NCBI GenBank assembly: GCA_016234745.1 | Contig: JACRAR010000080.1 | Location: 1-61,001 of the forward strand | DNA from: Betaproteobacteria bacterium | GTDB taxonomy: Bacteria > Pseudomonadota > Gammaproteobacteria > Burkholderiales > Rhodocyclaceae | Length of the DNA stretch: 61,001 nucleotides | Reading direction: 5' to 3' | Shown: positions 45,079-53,600 of the stretch, piece by piece | How positions within the stretch are numbered: position 1 is the stretch's first letter | How the letters are laid out: every line of letters starts with the position of its first letter | Translations under genes and position numbers: made by a program | Notes under the pieces: model-generated | Database searches by the model: none | Told to the model about the DNA's origin: nothing | Seen by the model: the letters and a program-made list of their open reading frames with translations, nothing else

Positions 45079-46533
45079 ATGACTGCCGACGCCCTTTTCC
45101 AAACCGCCGAAGAATGCCTGCTGACTCCGTACAACCTCGATCCGGGGAGGCTCGACGGCGTGTTCGGCCAGATCTTTGGTAACCAGGTTGATTACGCCGA
45201 CCTGTATTTCCAGTATGCCCGCTCCGAGGGCTGGAGCCTCGAGGAAGGCATCGTCAAGTCGGGCAGCTTCAATATCGAGCAAGGCGTCGGCGTGCGCGCG
45301 ATCTCCGGCGAGAAAACCGCTTTCGCCTATTCCGATGAAATCAGCCTGGCCGCCTTGCACAGCGCCGCCCAGGCCACCCGCGCCATCGCCGCCCAGGGCG
45401 GCAATGCCAGCGCACCCATGCTCCGCCACGACCAAGGTCGACGCAACAAGGCGGCGCTGTATGCCGCCGCCGATCCGATCGCAGCACTCGCCGACGCCGA
45501 GAAGGTCAGACTGCTGGAGCGCCTCGAAGGCTTTGCGCGCGCCCTCGACCCGCGCGTCGTCGAGGTCATGGCCAGCGTCGCCGGCACCTGGGAAGTAATC
45601 CTGGTCGCCCGCAGCGACGGCCAAATGGTGGCCGACGTGCGGCCGCTGGTGCGCGTCTCGGTGAGCGTCATCATGACCGAGCAGGGGCGCCGCGAGCAAG
45701 GCTCGGCGGGCGGCGGCGGACGCTTCGACTACGCCTACTTCACCGACACCATGCTGCGCGACTACGCCAGCCGCGCTGTGCATCAGGCCAGCGTCAATCT
45801 CTCGGCCAAGCCGGCACCGGCCGGCACCATGACGGTGGTATTGGGCGCGGGCTGGCCCGGCATCCTGCTGCACGAGGCGATCGGCCACGGTCTCGAGGGC
45901 GACTTCAACCGCAAGGGCAGTTCCGCCTTTGCCGGCCGCATCGGCGAACGCGTTGCGGCCAGGGGCGTGACCGTCGTCGACGACGGCACCATTCCCGACC
46001 GGCGCGGCTCGCTGTCGGTCGATGACGAAGGCAATCCGACCCAGCGCACCCTGCTGATCGACGACGGCATGCTGGTCGGCTATCTGCAGGACTCGCTCAA
46101 CGCCCGCCTGATGAATGTCCCAACCACCGGCAACGGCCGCCGCGAATCCTTCGCCCACCTGCCGCTGCCGCGCATGACCAATACCTACATGCTGAATGGC
46201 AACAAGGATCCCGAGGAAATCATCGCCTCGGTGAAGAACGGCTTGTATGCCGTCAATTTCGGCGGCGGCCAGGTCGACATCACCAGCGGCAAGTTCGTCT
46301 TTTCCGCCGCCGAAGCCTACCTGATCGAGAATGGCAAGATCACCACCCCGGTCAAGGGCGCCACGCTGATCGGCAATGGCCCCGATGTGCTGCAGCGCGT
46401 CAGCATGATCGGCAACAACCTGACGCTCGATCCGGGTGTTGGCACCTGCGGCAAGGAAGGCCAGAGCGTGCCGGTCGGCGTGGGTCAGCCGACGCTGCGC
46501 ATCGATGGTCTGACGGTGGGCGGAACGGCGTAA
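45079..46533 (+). CDS. tldD: Metalloprotease TldD
   Basis: The 484-residue protein has the zinc-binding HEAIGH motif (265-270) and the TldD C-terminal metal-site region [17 protein letters not shown]. Together with PmbA/TldE it forms a protease that degrades unfolded peptides and processes some microcins; tldE is not in this window. The gene follows the nitrilase by 36 bases in the yhdP operon. Length and both halves are normal. Confidence 0.95.
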   Translation: MTADALFQTAEECLLTPYNLDPGRLDGVFGQIFGNQVDYADLYFQYARSEGWSLEEGIVKSGSFNIEQGVGVRAISGEKTAFAYSDEISLAALHSAAQATRAIAAQGGNASAPMLRHDQGRRNKAALYAAADPIAALADAEKVRLLERLEGFARALDPRVVEVMASVAGTWEVILVARSDGQMVADVRPLVRVSVSVIMTEQGRREQGSAGGGGRFDYAYFTDTMLRDYASRAVHQASVNLSAKPAPAGTMTVVLGAGWPGILLHEAIGHGLEGDFNRKGSSAFAGRIGERVAARGVTVVDDGTIPDRRGSLSVDDEGNPTQRTLLIDDGMLVGYLQDSLNARLMNVPTTGNGRRESFAHLPLPRMTNTYMLNGNKDPEEIIASVKNGLYAVNFGGGQVDITSGKFVFSAAEAYLIENGKITTPVKGATLIGNGPDVLQRVSMIGNNLTLDPGVGTCGKEGQSVPVGVGQPTLRIDGLTVGGTA

Positions 46534-46543
46534 TAAACTAGCT

Positions 46544-46584
46544 TTTGCAAATCCGGTCAGTGAACTGACCGGAGAGATTGCAAA
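46544..46584. terminator. Long stem-loop between tldD and the ars region
   Basis: The perfect inner stem ccggtcag/ctgaccgg has a tgaa loop and is extended, after a small internal loop, by tttgcaa/ttgcaaa. It follows tldD by 10 bases and precedes the end of a minus-strand remnant, so it can end transcription from both sides. No T-run of note follows. Confidence 0.65.
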
Positions 46585-46591
46585 GGGTTAC

Positions 46592-46780
46592 TTATTTAAG
46601 GATGCCACGCGCCCTCATGCGGTCACAACCATTCTGGCGCGGTGCCGGTGACTTCATACCTTTATCAAGAGCGTGAGTTTCCATGGTCTTGCGTTGCTCA
46701 TCCTGGAGAGCCTCGCATTCGTCGTAAGTCGTGACACCACGCATCTTGGCCTGATGCGCCGTGCGTTCTTCGGCTGTCAT
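46592..46780 (-). pseudogene. Remnant of a small conserved periplasmic-type protein
   Basis: The 62-residue frame (MTAEERTAHQAKMRGVTTYDE, with NGCDRMRARGI at its end) resembles, from memory, the C-terminal part of small exported proteins of betaproteobacteria that carry repeated TAEE/MR/YDEC motifs. The N-terminal part with the signal peptide is missing: an in-frame stop lies about 11 codons upstream of the first Met. No good ribosome binding site is seen. It is most likely a 5'-truncated copy left where the ars block joins the tldD region. Confidence 0.45.
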
Positions 46781-46845
46781 CAATGACCAGCCAGCGACGC
46801 TGCCTTTATCTCACCTCCCTTGCGAACTAACAGTCTCTTGTGCCA

Positions 46846-47076
46846 TTAGGCGGGCGTTCCAAGCATGCGACCGGTCAGCTTCCGCGCAACCGGCGCGAGA
46901 AAAAATATCACAGGTACGCCGACTACATAAGCAACCAGGAAAGCCTTTCCCCAGCGGCCCAGAAAGTCCGGGGTGAAGCCGATATTCACGGCAGTAATGA
47001 CGAAAGTCATCAATGAAATCATCATTGCCCCCATGAGGAGCGAGAAAACGAGATGAAACTTCTTTTGCGGATTCAT
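46846..47076 (-). CDS. DUF2798 small membrane protein
   Basis: The 76-residue protein has two membrane helices (LVFSLLMGAMMISLMTFVIT and AFLVAYVVGVPVIFFLAP) separated by the conserved NIGFTPDFLGRWGKA loop of DUF2798 proteins. The function is unknown; it is a common small inner-membrane protein of proteobacteria. It is the last intact gene of the minus-strand arsenic/metal block, 21 bases after the thioredoxin-like gene. Confidence 0.85.
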   Translation of the reverse strand: MNPQKKFHLVFSLLMGAMMISLMTFVITAVNIGFTPDFLGRWGKAFLVAYVVGVPVIFFLAPVARKLTGRMLGTPA

Positions 47077-47097
47077 GAGTTCGGTCTCCGTATCGAA

Positions 47098-47343
47098 TCA
47101 GACACCGGCGAGCCACAGCTCGACCTTGTCGCGACTGGGAATGCCGCCGGCGTGCACCACCTTGCCGTTGAGCACCACACCCGGCGTACTCATCACACCG
47201 TAGCTCATAATGTCCTTGATCTCTTCAACCTTGTCGAGTTCGATCGTCACGCCCTTGGCGCGGGCGGCATCCTCGATCAGCTTGACGGTCGTCTTGCAAT
47301 TGGCACAGCCGGTGCCAAGAACCTTGATGTTCAACATTTGCAT
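47098..47343 (-). CDS. Small thioredoxin-like redox protein
   Basis: The 81-residue protein has a CXXC site in GTGCANCKTT near the N-terminus and the thioredoxin-fold cis-proline segment VMSTPGVVLNGKVVH. This group (redox-active disulfide protein 2) very often accompanies DUF318 permeases in metal or arsenic clusters. Here the permease lies just upstream, separated by a decayed cation-efflux remnant. It could reduce the permease or bind its metal(loid) cargo (inference). Confidence 0.9.
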   Translation of the reverse strand: MQMLNIKVLGTGCANCKTTVKLIEDAARAKGVTIELDKVEEIKDIMSYGVMSTPGVVLNGKVVHAGGIPSRDKVELWLAGV

Positions 47344-47457
47344 GTCTCCTGTTTGATAAATGGATCACCGGGCATTAACACTACACGGCCACCTGAACGG
47401 AGACGAAACAGGGCACAAAAGGATGCAGGTGGCAGCACGTTAAGGCCGGCGATTATT

Positions 47458-47562
47458 TCAGAAGCTCTCAATAGTGACAAAGCCTGCATTGAGGGCGATG
47501 CCGATGACGAATGCTCGGTCGAAACGGGCTGTGCCGTGACTGCGGAGGGCAGGGGTTGCCAT
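47458..47562 (-). pseudogene. Remnant of a CDF (CzcD-type) cation efflux gene
   Basis: Translated on the minus strand, this 34-codon frame reads with HGTARFDRAFVIGIALNAGF and ends at a TGA. The pattern RFDRAF-IGIALN-GFV is that of the first membrane helix of CzcD-type cation diffusion facilitators. The remaining 250 or so residues of the family are absent. It lies directly downstream of the permease gene, so a transporter gene has been deleted between the permease and thioredoxin-like genes. Confidence 0.6.
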
Positions 47563-47576
47563 GACAGGATGTGCGC

Positions 47577-48632
47577 TTAAAGCACCGCGTTGAACACATA
47601 GCCCACCAGCAGGATGCCGAGGGCAACAACCCCAGCGAAGGTAGCGATCAGCCGGGGCTTCAATACCTTGCGCAAAATGATCATCTCCGGAGCGGACAGT
47701 GCGATCACACTCATCATGAAGGCCAGCACGGTTCCCAATACGGCGCCCTTGCCCATCAATGCCTCGATGATGGGAATGATGCCGGCGGCGTTAGTGTACA
47801 TCGGCACACCGATAGCGACCGCTGCGGGGACGGACCACCAGGGTGCATCCTTGCCCATGACGGAAGCCATGAAGTCTTCCGGCACATAACCGTGGATACC
47901 TGCGCCAAGCGCGATGCCGGCGATAATGTAGGGCCACACCTTGCCGACGATTTCGCGCACGTGGCTGATGCCGCTGTCGATGCGTTTGCCCCAGTTCATG
48001 CTGGTTACTTCGCCAGCGTTTACGGCTTGACTGTTCTGCATTTCGCGGACCCAATCCTCCAGATGGTTCCCCATATCCAGCTTGCCGATGACCATGCCCG
48101 CCACAATGGCAACGGTGAGACCCAGTACCAGATACAGCGTCGCGACTTTCCATCCGAACATGCCGAACAGCAGCGCCAGCGCCACCTCATTGACCATCGG
48201 TGCTGAAATAAGAAAGGAGAACGTCACACCCAGCGGCACCCCAGCCTGCAGGAAGCCGATGAACAAGGGTACGGCGGAGCAGGAGCAAAACGGTGTGACG
48301 ATACCCAGGCTGGCTGCCATCACGTTGCCGACACCAAGACGCTTGCCGGTCAGCATGGCCCGGGTACGTTCCGGCGAGACGAAGGTATGCACCACGCCCA
48401 CGACAAAAACGATACCGGTGAGCAGCAACAGCACCTTGGGAGTGTCGTAGAAGAAGAATTGCAGCGCGCCGCCAAGATGACCTTCGCGCGCCACAGGCAG
48501 CGTAGCGACCAACGCTTCGGAAACTGAAGTCAGCGCCTGGTAGAGCGAAAACCAGATCAGTGTCACCAGTATCACAAACAGCAACGGTTGTTGGCTGGGC
48601 CAGCGTTTGAGTTGAATGGCAGGGGCTTGCAT
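47577..48632 (-). CDS. DUF318 (YraQ/ArsP-like) permease
   Basis: The 351-residue protein has about eight to ten membrane helices and the family motif GIVTPFCSCSAVPLFIGFL with its cysteine pair, followed by FSFLISAPMVNEVAL and a second PMYTNAAGIIPIIEALMGKG. ArsP, a member of this family, exports trivalent organoarsenicals; others are uncharacterised. Export of a metal(loid) is inferred from the ars setting. The ATG at 48632 follows GGAG; the longer frame to 48695 is not needed. A possible ECF promoter lies in the 92-base gap upstream. Confidence 0.88.
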   Translation of the reverse strand: MQAPAIQLKRWPSQQPLLFVILVTLIWFSLYQALTSVSEALVATLPVAREGHLGGALQFFFYDTPKVLLLLTGIVFVVGVVHTFVSPERTRAMLTGKRLGVGNVMAASLGIVTPFCSCSAVPLFIGFLQAGVPLGVTFSFLISAPMVNEVALALLFGMFGWKVATLYLVLGLTVAIVAGMVIGKLDMGNHLEDWVREMQNSQAVNAGEVTSMNWGKRIDSGISHVREIVGKVWPYIIAGIALGAGIHGYVPEDFMASVMGKDAPWWSVPAAVAIGVPMYTNAAGIIPIIEALMGKGAVLGTVLAFMMSVIALSAPEMIILRKVLKPRLIATFAGVVALGILLVGYVFNAVL

Positions 48633-48683
48633 GCGAGTCTCCAATGGGAAATCGATGAGGCTGATACTGCCCCTCTGCAAATG

Positions 48684-48711
48684 GAGACGAACCACCCGGC
48701 AAAAAGATGCC
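48684..48711 (-). promoter_or_regulatory. Candidate ECF-sigma promoter upstream of the permease
   Basis: On the minus strand ggcatc (48711-48706) is followed after 16 bases by cgtctc (48689-48684), which resembles ECF promoters of the TGCATC-N16-CGT type. Transcription would start about 45 bases before the permease ATG. The adjacent SigZ-type factor would be the natural reader. The match is short and could be by chance. Confidence 0.3.
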
Positions 48712-48724
48712 GAAAGAACTCAGC

Positions 48725-49294
48725 CTATTCAGATTCGGGCGATTCGAGCGGTGACCGAGGAACAAAACAGCAGACTTCCCCTGCCTCATCAAAACTGACC
48801 TGGCACGCCGTAACAAGTTGGGCTTGCAGGCGGGCGCGCGCCCGCTGCACCCGTGATTTTGCGGCGGGCAGTAATAGGCCAAGCTTTTGCGCATAAGCTT
48901 GCTGGGTCATGCCTTGCAAGTCGCAGAGCACAATGGCTTCGCGGTCTACCCGCGAAAGTTCGGAAAGAACCCGGGGGATGCATTGAGTCAAATCATCCAC
49001 CGGGCGCAGTTCGGGCTCCGGTTCGGCGCATAGATCATCCGGCAAAGGGACCTGCGTCTTGGTCAGTCGCAGCCGATCGATGAGGAGATTGCGCGCAACG
49101 TGGAAGAGCCAAGCCCGGGGGTTATCAATCTGACAGAAGTTGCCGCCCTGACGCAGCGCCTTGATGAATATCTCTTGCAGCAAATCGTCGGCATCGTCCT
49201 GATTGCCGGTTCGGTGCACGAGAAAGTGCCGGATTTCGGTCTCATGCTGGCGCCACGCCTTATTCAGGCAGGACAGTGTCGATTCGTTTGGCAT
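48725..49294 (-). CDS. ECF sigma factor, SigZ type
   Basis: The 189-residue protein has region 2 (HRTGNQDDADDLLQEIFIKAL, with PRAWLFHVARNLLIDRLR) and region 4 (ELSRVDREAIVLCDLQGMTQQ, AAKSRVQRARARL), then a cysteine-containing tail (VTACQVSFDEAGEVCCFVP) typical of SigZ-type factors. The Cys cluster could bind a metal(loid) and switch activity (inference). The ATG lies only 3 bases after the arsA stop, so it is produced with the ars operon. No anti-sigma gene is adjacent. The likely target is the permease gene downstream. Confidence 0.9.
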   Translation of the reverse strand: MPNESTLSCLNKAWRQHETEIRHFLVHRTGNQDDADDLLQEIFIKALRQGGNFCQIDNPRAWLFHVARNLLIDRLRLTKTQVPLPDDLCAEPEPELRPVDDLTQCIPRVLSELSRVDREAIVLCDLQGMTQQAYAQKLGLLLPAAKSRVQRARARLQAQLVTACQVSFDEAGEVCCFVPRSPLESPESE

Positions 49295-49297
49295 CGA

Positions 49298-51046
49298 TCA
49301 CCCGGTCAATTGTGCCAAACCTTTTGCGCCAATGGGCGCTTCCGGCAACCAGGGGATCAGGGCGCAACGGGTCGAGAGTCCATCGACGACGCGCCGGATG
49401 AAGGGAATCTCGTACCGGCCGCGCTGCGCCAGCATGGGATTGCGGGTGCCGCTGGCCAGCAGGCTCTGGTTGATCACCCAGGCGAAGGGCTGAATCTTCG
49501 CGCGTGCCAGGTCGGCTTGCAGGCGTTCAGCCTCGTGCACCGGCGTGGCTTCCGGCAAAGTGACGATCAGCACCTTGGTGTAATCCGTATCTCGCAGGCG
49601 TGGCAGCAGACTGCGCACCGCTTCAGGCATGTCGCCCTGGGTGCGCAGGACTTCGCGGTGGTAGGACTCGGCCGCATCGAGCAGCAGAATGGTGTGACCG
49701 GTGGGCGCCGTATCGAGGACGACAAAACCTTCCTTGCCCGCGTCGACGGCCCGCGCGAAGGCACGGAACACGGCGATCTCCTCGGTGCAGGGCGAGCGCA
49801 GATCTTCTTCGAGCATGGCGCGGCCGTTCGGATCGAGATTGCTGCCAGCCTTGGCGAGCACCTCGGCCGTGTATAACGCAATTTCTGCTGCCGGGTCGAT
49901 GCGGCTCACACTCAGGAGCGGAACACTTTCGCCGACCGCTGCGGCGACATGGGCGGCCGGGTCGGTGGTCGAAAGTTGCACGGGAAAGCCGCGTTGGGCC
50001 AGCGCCATGGCAATGGCTGCGGCAACCGTGGTCTTGCCCACACCACCCTTGCCCATGGCCATGACAACACCGTGTCCGGCCCTGGCAATTTCATCGACCA
50101 GCGCAGAAAGTGGTTTCGGCAGTGGCGTCGTGGCCTGATCACTCTGCACCACCACCGGCGCGCTATCCGGATGCTCCATCAGGCGCAAGGCGGAGAGGCC
50201 CACCGTGCCCAGCGGCAGGAACGGAGTCACTGTGCGCGGCAATGTGCTCAGCCCTGGCGGCACTGCCGCGAGTGCCGCATCGGCTCGCTGCATCATGGCC
50301 GTGGCGATGGGATCGTCGGTGCGATCGGTGGAGAACAAACCATTGATGGCTAGTTGCAGGTTGCTGACACCGAGTTCAACCAGTTCCGCCCGAGTGCGTT
50401 CGGCCTCGCGAAAGGCCGAGCTGTCCGGACGACTGACGAGGATGACAGTCGTGCTGGCGGGGTCGCAGAGTCGCTCCACCGTTGCGGCATACAAGGACTT
50501 CTGCTTTTCCAGCCCGGCCAGTGGCCCCAGGCAGGATGCGCCGCTATCGGAAGACGCGATGAACTCGCTCCACGCCGAGGGCAGCGTGAGCAAGCGAAGG
50601 GTGTGGCCTGTCGGCGCCGTGTCGAAGATGACGTGATCGAACGCGGCGGTCGTTTGTGGTTCGCCGAGAAGCTTGGAGAATTCATCGAAGGCGGCGATCT
50701 CAACCGTGCAGGCGCCGGAAAACTGTTCTTCCATGCTGGCAATTGCCGCTGCCGGAAGAATGCCCCGATAGGGTGCAACCATGCGTTCGCGATATTCCTG
50801 GGCTGAAGCCTCGGGGTCGATGTTCAATGCGAACAGACCGGCAGCGTCGGGAATTGCCGTGGGTTGCGAGCCAAGACTGACGCCCAGCACTTCATCCAGA
50901 TTGGAGGCCGGATCGGTACTCACGATCAGCACGCGCTTGCCGGCCTCGGCCAGGGCCAGACCGGTGGCGCAGGACAGCGAGGTCTTGCCCACGCCGCCCT
51001 TGCCCGTGAAGAACAGGTGGCGGGTTGTCGCGGCGGGCAAGGTCAC
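49298..51046 (-). CDS. arsA: Arsenical pump-driving ATPase ArsA
   Basis: The 582-residue protein has two homologous halves, each with GKGGVGKT (P-loop) and the DTAPTGHT signature, and the metal-binding cysteines in SGACTVEI, SGASCLGPL and SPCTEEI. ArsA hydrolyses ATP to drive arsenite and antimonite export. The GTG at 51046, 7 bases after the arsD stop, gives the usual N-terminus ahead of HLFFTGKGG and a length close to the known enzyme; a TTG at 51091 would overlap arsD by 38 bases. Its partner would be the Acr3 carrier encoded two genes upstream. Confidence 0.93.
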   Translation of the reverse strand: MTLPAATTRHLFFTGKGGVGKTSLSCATGLALAEAGKRVLIVSTDPASNLDEVLGVSLGSQPTAIPDAAGLFALNIDPEASAQEYRERMVAPYRGILPAAAIASMEEQFSGACTVEIAAFDEFSKLLGEPQTTAAFDHVIFDTAPTGHTLRLLTLPSAWSEFIASSDSGASCLGPLAGLEKQKSLYAATVERLCDPASTTVILVSRPDSSAFREAERTRAELVELGVSNLQLAINGLFSTDRTDDPIATAMMQRADAALAAVPPGLSTLPRTVTPFLPLGTVGLSALRLMEHPDSAPVVVQSDQATTPLPKPLSALVDEIARAGHGVVMAMGKGGVGKTTVAAAIAMALAQRGFPVQLSTTDPAAHVAAAVGESVPLLSVSRIDPAAEIALYTAEVLAKAGSNLDPNGRAMLEEDLRSPCTEEIAVFRAFARAVDAGKEGFVVLDTAPTGHTILLLDAAESYHREVLRTQGDMPEAVRSLLPRLRDTDYTKVLIVTLPEATPVHEAERLQADLARAKIQPFAWVINQSLLASGTRNPMLAQRGRYEIPFIRRVVDGLSTRCALIPWLPEAPIGAKGLAQLTG

Positions 51047-51053
51047 GATGATG

Positions 51054-51425
51054 TCAGCAGCAGCCGGACTTGGGATTGCACCCGCCGGCAACCATCTTGA
51101 TGTGAGGCTTCTCGGCGGTGGTCAGCGTGATGCCCAGCTTCTGCACCAACTGAATGCGCGAGGGATACATGCCGGTGGACACGATGTGTCCATCCACCAC
51201 CAATATCGGCAGACGATCCATGCCGGCCTCCATTTCCTTCACCACGTCGGGATTGGCGGCGAATGCCTGCGGTTCCTGGGACAGGTTGTAGCGTGTCACC
51301 TGGATTCCGTGGTCATTCAGCCATTGCAGGTCGGCGGAAAACTGCACCAGCACCGGGTCGACTTCCACGCCGCAGACACCCGTCGAACAGCACATGGCGG
51401 GATCGAACACTTCCAGCTTTTTCAT
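51054..51425 (-). CDS. arsD: Arsenical resistance metallochaperone ArsD
   Basis: The 123-residue protein has the conserved cysteines C12-C13 and C18 (AMCCSTGVCG) that bind arsenite, and a C-terminal Cys group (GGCNPKSGCC: 116, 122, 123). ArsD delivers arsenite to ArsA and weakly represses the operon. The ATG follows GAGAGGAAA. It lies 13 bases after acr3. Presence of both ArsD and ArsA beside Acr3 (not ArsB) is a recognised arrangement. Confidence 0.95.
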   Translation of the reverse strand: MKKLEVFDPAMCCSTGVCGVEVDPVLVQFSADLQWLNDHGIQVTRYNLSQEPQAFAANPDVVKEMEAGMDRLPILVVDGHIVSTGMYPSRIQLVQKLGITLTTAEKPHIKMVAGGCNPKSGCC

Positions 51426-51438
51426 GATTTCCTCTCTT

Positions 51439-52491
51439 TCAAGCCGGTCTTGCGATGAAATACTTTCGCTGGAACCACAGCGCAACATTGACCAGGGCGA
51501 TCATCACCGGCACTTCGACCAGGGGTCCAATCACCGCCGCAAAGGCAACGCCCGAGTTGATGCCATACACCGCCACGGCGACGGCGATGGCCAGTTCGAA
51601 GTTGTTGCTGGCTGCGGTAAATGAAAGCGTGGCGCTCTTTTCATAGCTGGCGCCGAGGCGCTTGCACATGAAAAACGAGAAAACGAACATCACCACGAAG
51701 TAGATCAGCAGGGGAATGGCGATGCGCACCACGTCCAGCGGAATGCTGACGATCAGCTTGCCCTTGAGACTGAACATCACCACGATGGTGAACAGCAGTG
51801 CGGCCAGGGTAATCGGTCCGATCTTCGGTACGAAACGGCTGTGGTACCAGTCCTTGCTGACAAAGCGCAGCATGACCACGCGCGTCAGCACCCCGGCGAT
51901 GCAGGGAATGCCCAGATAGATGAAGACGCTTTCGGCGATCTGTTTGATCGAGATATCCACCACCGAACCGGATAGCCCGAAGAACGGTGGCAACACCGTT
52001 ATGAACAGCCAGGCATAGACACTGAAAAACAGCACCTGGAAAATCGAATTGAAAGCCACCAGCCCGGCGGCGTATTCGGTCGAACCCTTGGCGAGTTCGT
52101 TCCAGACGATCACCATGGCGATGCAGCGCGCAAGGCCGATCATGATCAGGCCGACCATGTATTCCGGCTTGTCCTGCAGAAACATCAGCGCCAGCGCGAA
52201 CATCAGCACCGGCCCGATGAGCCAGTTTTGCACCAGGGACAATCCCAGCACCTTCCAGTCGCGGAACACATCGGGCAAATCCTCGTAACGCACCTTGGCA
52301 AAAGGCGGATACATCATCAGGATCAGACCCACCGCAATCGGGATGTTGGTGGTGCCGACCTGGAAGCGGTTGATGAAATCCTCGATGCCGGGCACAAAGA
52401 AGCCCAGGCCGACACCCAGCGCCATCGCCGCGAAAATCCAGACGGTCAGATAGCGGTCGAGAAAGGAAAGTTTTTTCGTCAGGGCGCTCAT
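51439..52491 (-). CDS. acr3: Arsenite efflux transporter, Acr3 family
   Basis: The 350-residue protein has ten membrane helices and the Acr3 hallmarks [18 protein letters not shown] (conserved Cys in helix 4) and [16 protein letters not shown] in helix 9. It exports As(III) from the cell, here probably energised by ArsA. Its ATG overlaps the arsC stop (ATGA at 52488-52491). Length is normal. Confidence 0.95.
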   Translation of the reverse strand: MSALTKKLSFLDRYLTVWIFAAMALGVGLGFFVPGIEDFINRFQVGTTNIPIAVGLILMMYPPFAKVRYEDLPDVFRDWKVLGLSLVQNWLIGPVLMFALALMFLQDKPEYMVGLIMIGLARCIAMVIVWNELAKGSTEYAAGLVAFNSIFQVLFFSVYAWLFITVLPPFFGLSGSVVDISIKQIAESVFIYLGIPCIAGVLTRVVMLRFVSKDWYHSRFVPKIGPITLAALLFTIVVMFSLKGKLIVSIPLDVVRIAIPLLIYFVVMFVFSFFMCKRLGASYEKSATLSFTAASNNFELAIAVAVAVYGINSGVAFAAVIGPLVEVPVMIALVNVALWFQRKYFIARPA

Positions 52492-53003
52492 GCGGAGGCC
52501 TCCTTCTCGCTCAGTTGTCCGATCTCGTCGAGCTTGCGCTTCAGGGCCATGCCTTCAAGTTTGGTAAACGGCAGGTTGATGAAGAGTGAAATGCGCCGGC
52601 CCATCTCGCCGAAGACCTTGGTGAAGGCCCGCCGCTTGTTCTCGTCGGAACCTTCAACAGCTGCCGGATCCTCGATGCCCCAGTGCGCCGTCATGGGCTG
52701 ACCGGGCCAGATCGGGCAAACCTCGCCGGCCGCGTTGTCGCACACGGTGAACACGAAATCCAGATGGGGTGCGCCGGGAACGGCGAACTCGTCCCAACTC
52801 TTGCTGCGCAGGTCGGACACCGCCAGCCCTTGCTTGCTCAGCAATTCAATGGCAAATGGATTGACTTTCCCGGCCGGGTGACTGCCGGCGCTATATGCGC
52901 GAAACTGACCTCTGCCCAAGTGGTTGAGGATGGCTTCGGCGAGTATGCTGCGCGCCGAGTTGCCGGTACATAAGAAAAGGACATTGAAAACGCGTTCCGA
53001 CAC
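52488..53003 (-). CDS. arsC: Arsenate reductase, thioredoxin-coupled type
   Basis: The 171-residue protein is of the low-molecular-weight phosphatase fold: P-loop [11 protein letters not shown] (C12) and the two further redox cysteines in [19 protein letters not shown]. It reduces arsenate to arsenite using thioredoxin. The GTG at 53003 follows AAAGGAGT by 8 bases and gives the usual N-terminus; the longer frame to 53105 overlaps arsR and is not likely. Fourteen bases separate it from arsR. Confidence 0.93.
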   Translation of the reverse strand: MSERVFNVLFLCTGNSARSILAEAILNHLGRGQFRAYSAGSHPAGKVNPFAIELLSKQGLAVSDLRSKSWDEFAVPGAPHLDFVFTVCDNAAGEVCPIWPGQPMTAHWGIEDPAAVEGSDENKRRAFTKVFGEMGRRISLFINLPFTKLEGMALKRKLDEIGQLSEKEASA

Positions 53004-53017
53004 GATAGCTACTCCTT

Positions 53018-53374
53018 TCAGCAGGTCTTGGGGGATGAACGGCGTCGTTTCGCCTGAGTGTTGGCGGCAAGGGTCTTGGGCAAACAACTGCCGCCATTGC
53101 AACAATTCTGGGTCAGGAAACCGAGCAGGTCGTCCATCTCGGCGTAATTGGTGGCGTAGAAAATGAAGCGGCTCTCCTGCCTTCCCGTAATAAGCCCGAC
53201 GCGACTCAGATGCGCCAGGTGGAAGGACAGCGTCGCCGGCGCCAGCCCGAGCTGCTCGCCGATCACTCCGGCGCTCAGCCCCTCCGGCCCGGCTTGCACC
53301 AGCAGGCGAAAAACCGCCAGGCGCTTTTCATGGCCGAGCGCGGCAAGCCGCGTTGCGGCTCTTTTAGTTTCCAT
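53018..53374 (-). CDS. arsR: ArsR-family arsenic-responsive repressor
   Basis: The 118-residue winged-helix protein has ATLSFHLAHLSRVGLITGRQ as recognition helix and a C-terminal Cys group C91-C92-C97 (QNCCNGGSC), the type of As(III)/Sb(III) site placed near the C-terminus in ArsR of Acidithiobacillus. It should repress the ars operon, of which it is the first gene, and release it when arsenite binds. A palindromic operator-like site lies just upstream. Confidence 0.93.
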   Translation of the reverse strand: METKRAATRLAALGHEKRLAVFRLLVQAGPEGLSAGVIGEQLGLAPATLSFHLAHLSRVGLITGRQESRFIFYATNYAEMDDLLGFLTQNCCNGGSCLPKTLAANTQAKRRRSSPKTC

Positions 53375-53376
53375 CG

Positions 53377-53409
53377 TTCAAGTATTATCGAAATGATTGC
53401 CGAAGTCAA
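53377..53409 (-). promoter_or_regulatory. ars promoter and ArsR operator candidate
   Basis: On the minus strand TTGACT (53409-53404) and TAATAC (53387-53382) are 16 bases apart. The imperfect palindrome ttcaagtattatcgaa (53377-53392) covers the -10, where ArsR binding would block RNA polymerase. It lies immediately before the arsR ATG, leaving little leader RNA. Confidence 0.55.
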
Positions 53410-53462
53410 ATGGTCGATTCAACAATGGACGACACTGCTGTCCGGTTAAATCGTGAACAGAT

Positions 53463-53600
53463 TCAATTGGTTGTTGATGGTGGTCGTACCGGAACTGGAG
53501 TCGTTGCCCGGAAAGGCTTGCTGCAAGCTTTTACGAGGTGGGCATCTGCCCGTTCGTCTTCAACCAGCAGAATGCCAAAAGGTGACGCCGGGGTATTCAA
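53463..53600 (-). pseudogene. Truncated response regulator (45 codons left)
   Basis: A minus-strand TTG at 53600 overlaps the kinase stop (ATTGA) and is preceded by GGAGAG. It opens a frame whose first part, SPFGILLVEDERADAHLVKA, is the beta-1/acidic-pair start of a receiver domain. After residue 26 the sequence turns into unrelated Pro/Thr-rich text and stops. The rest of the receiver, with the phospho-acceptor Asp, is missing. The break near 53523 probably marks the edge of the rearrangement that brought in the ars block. Confidence 0.7.
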
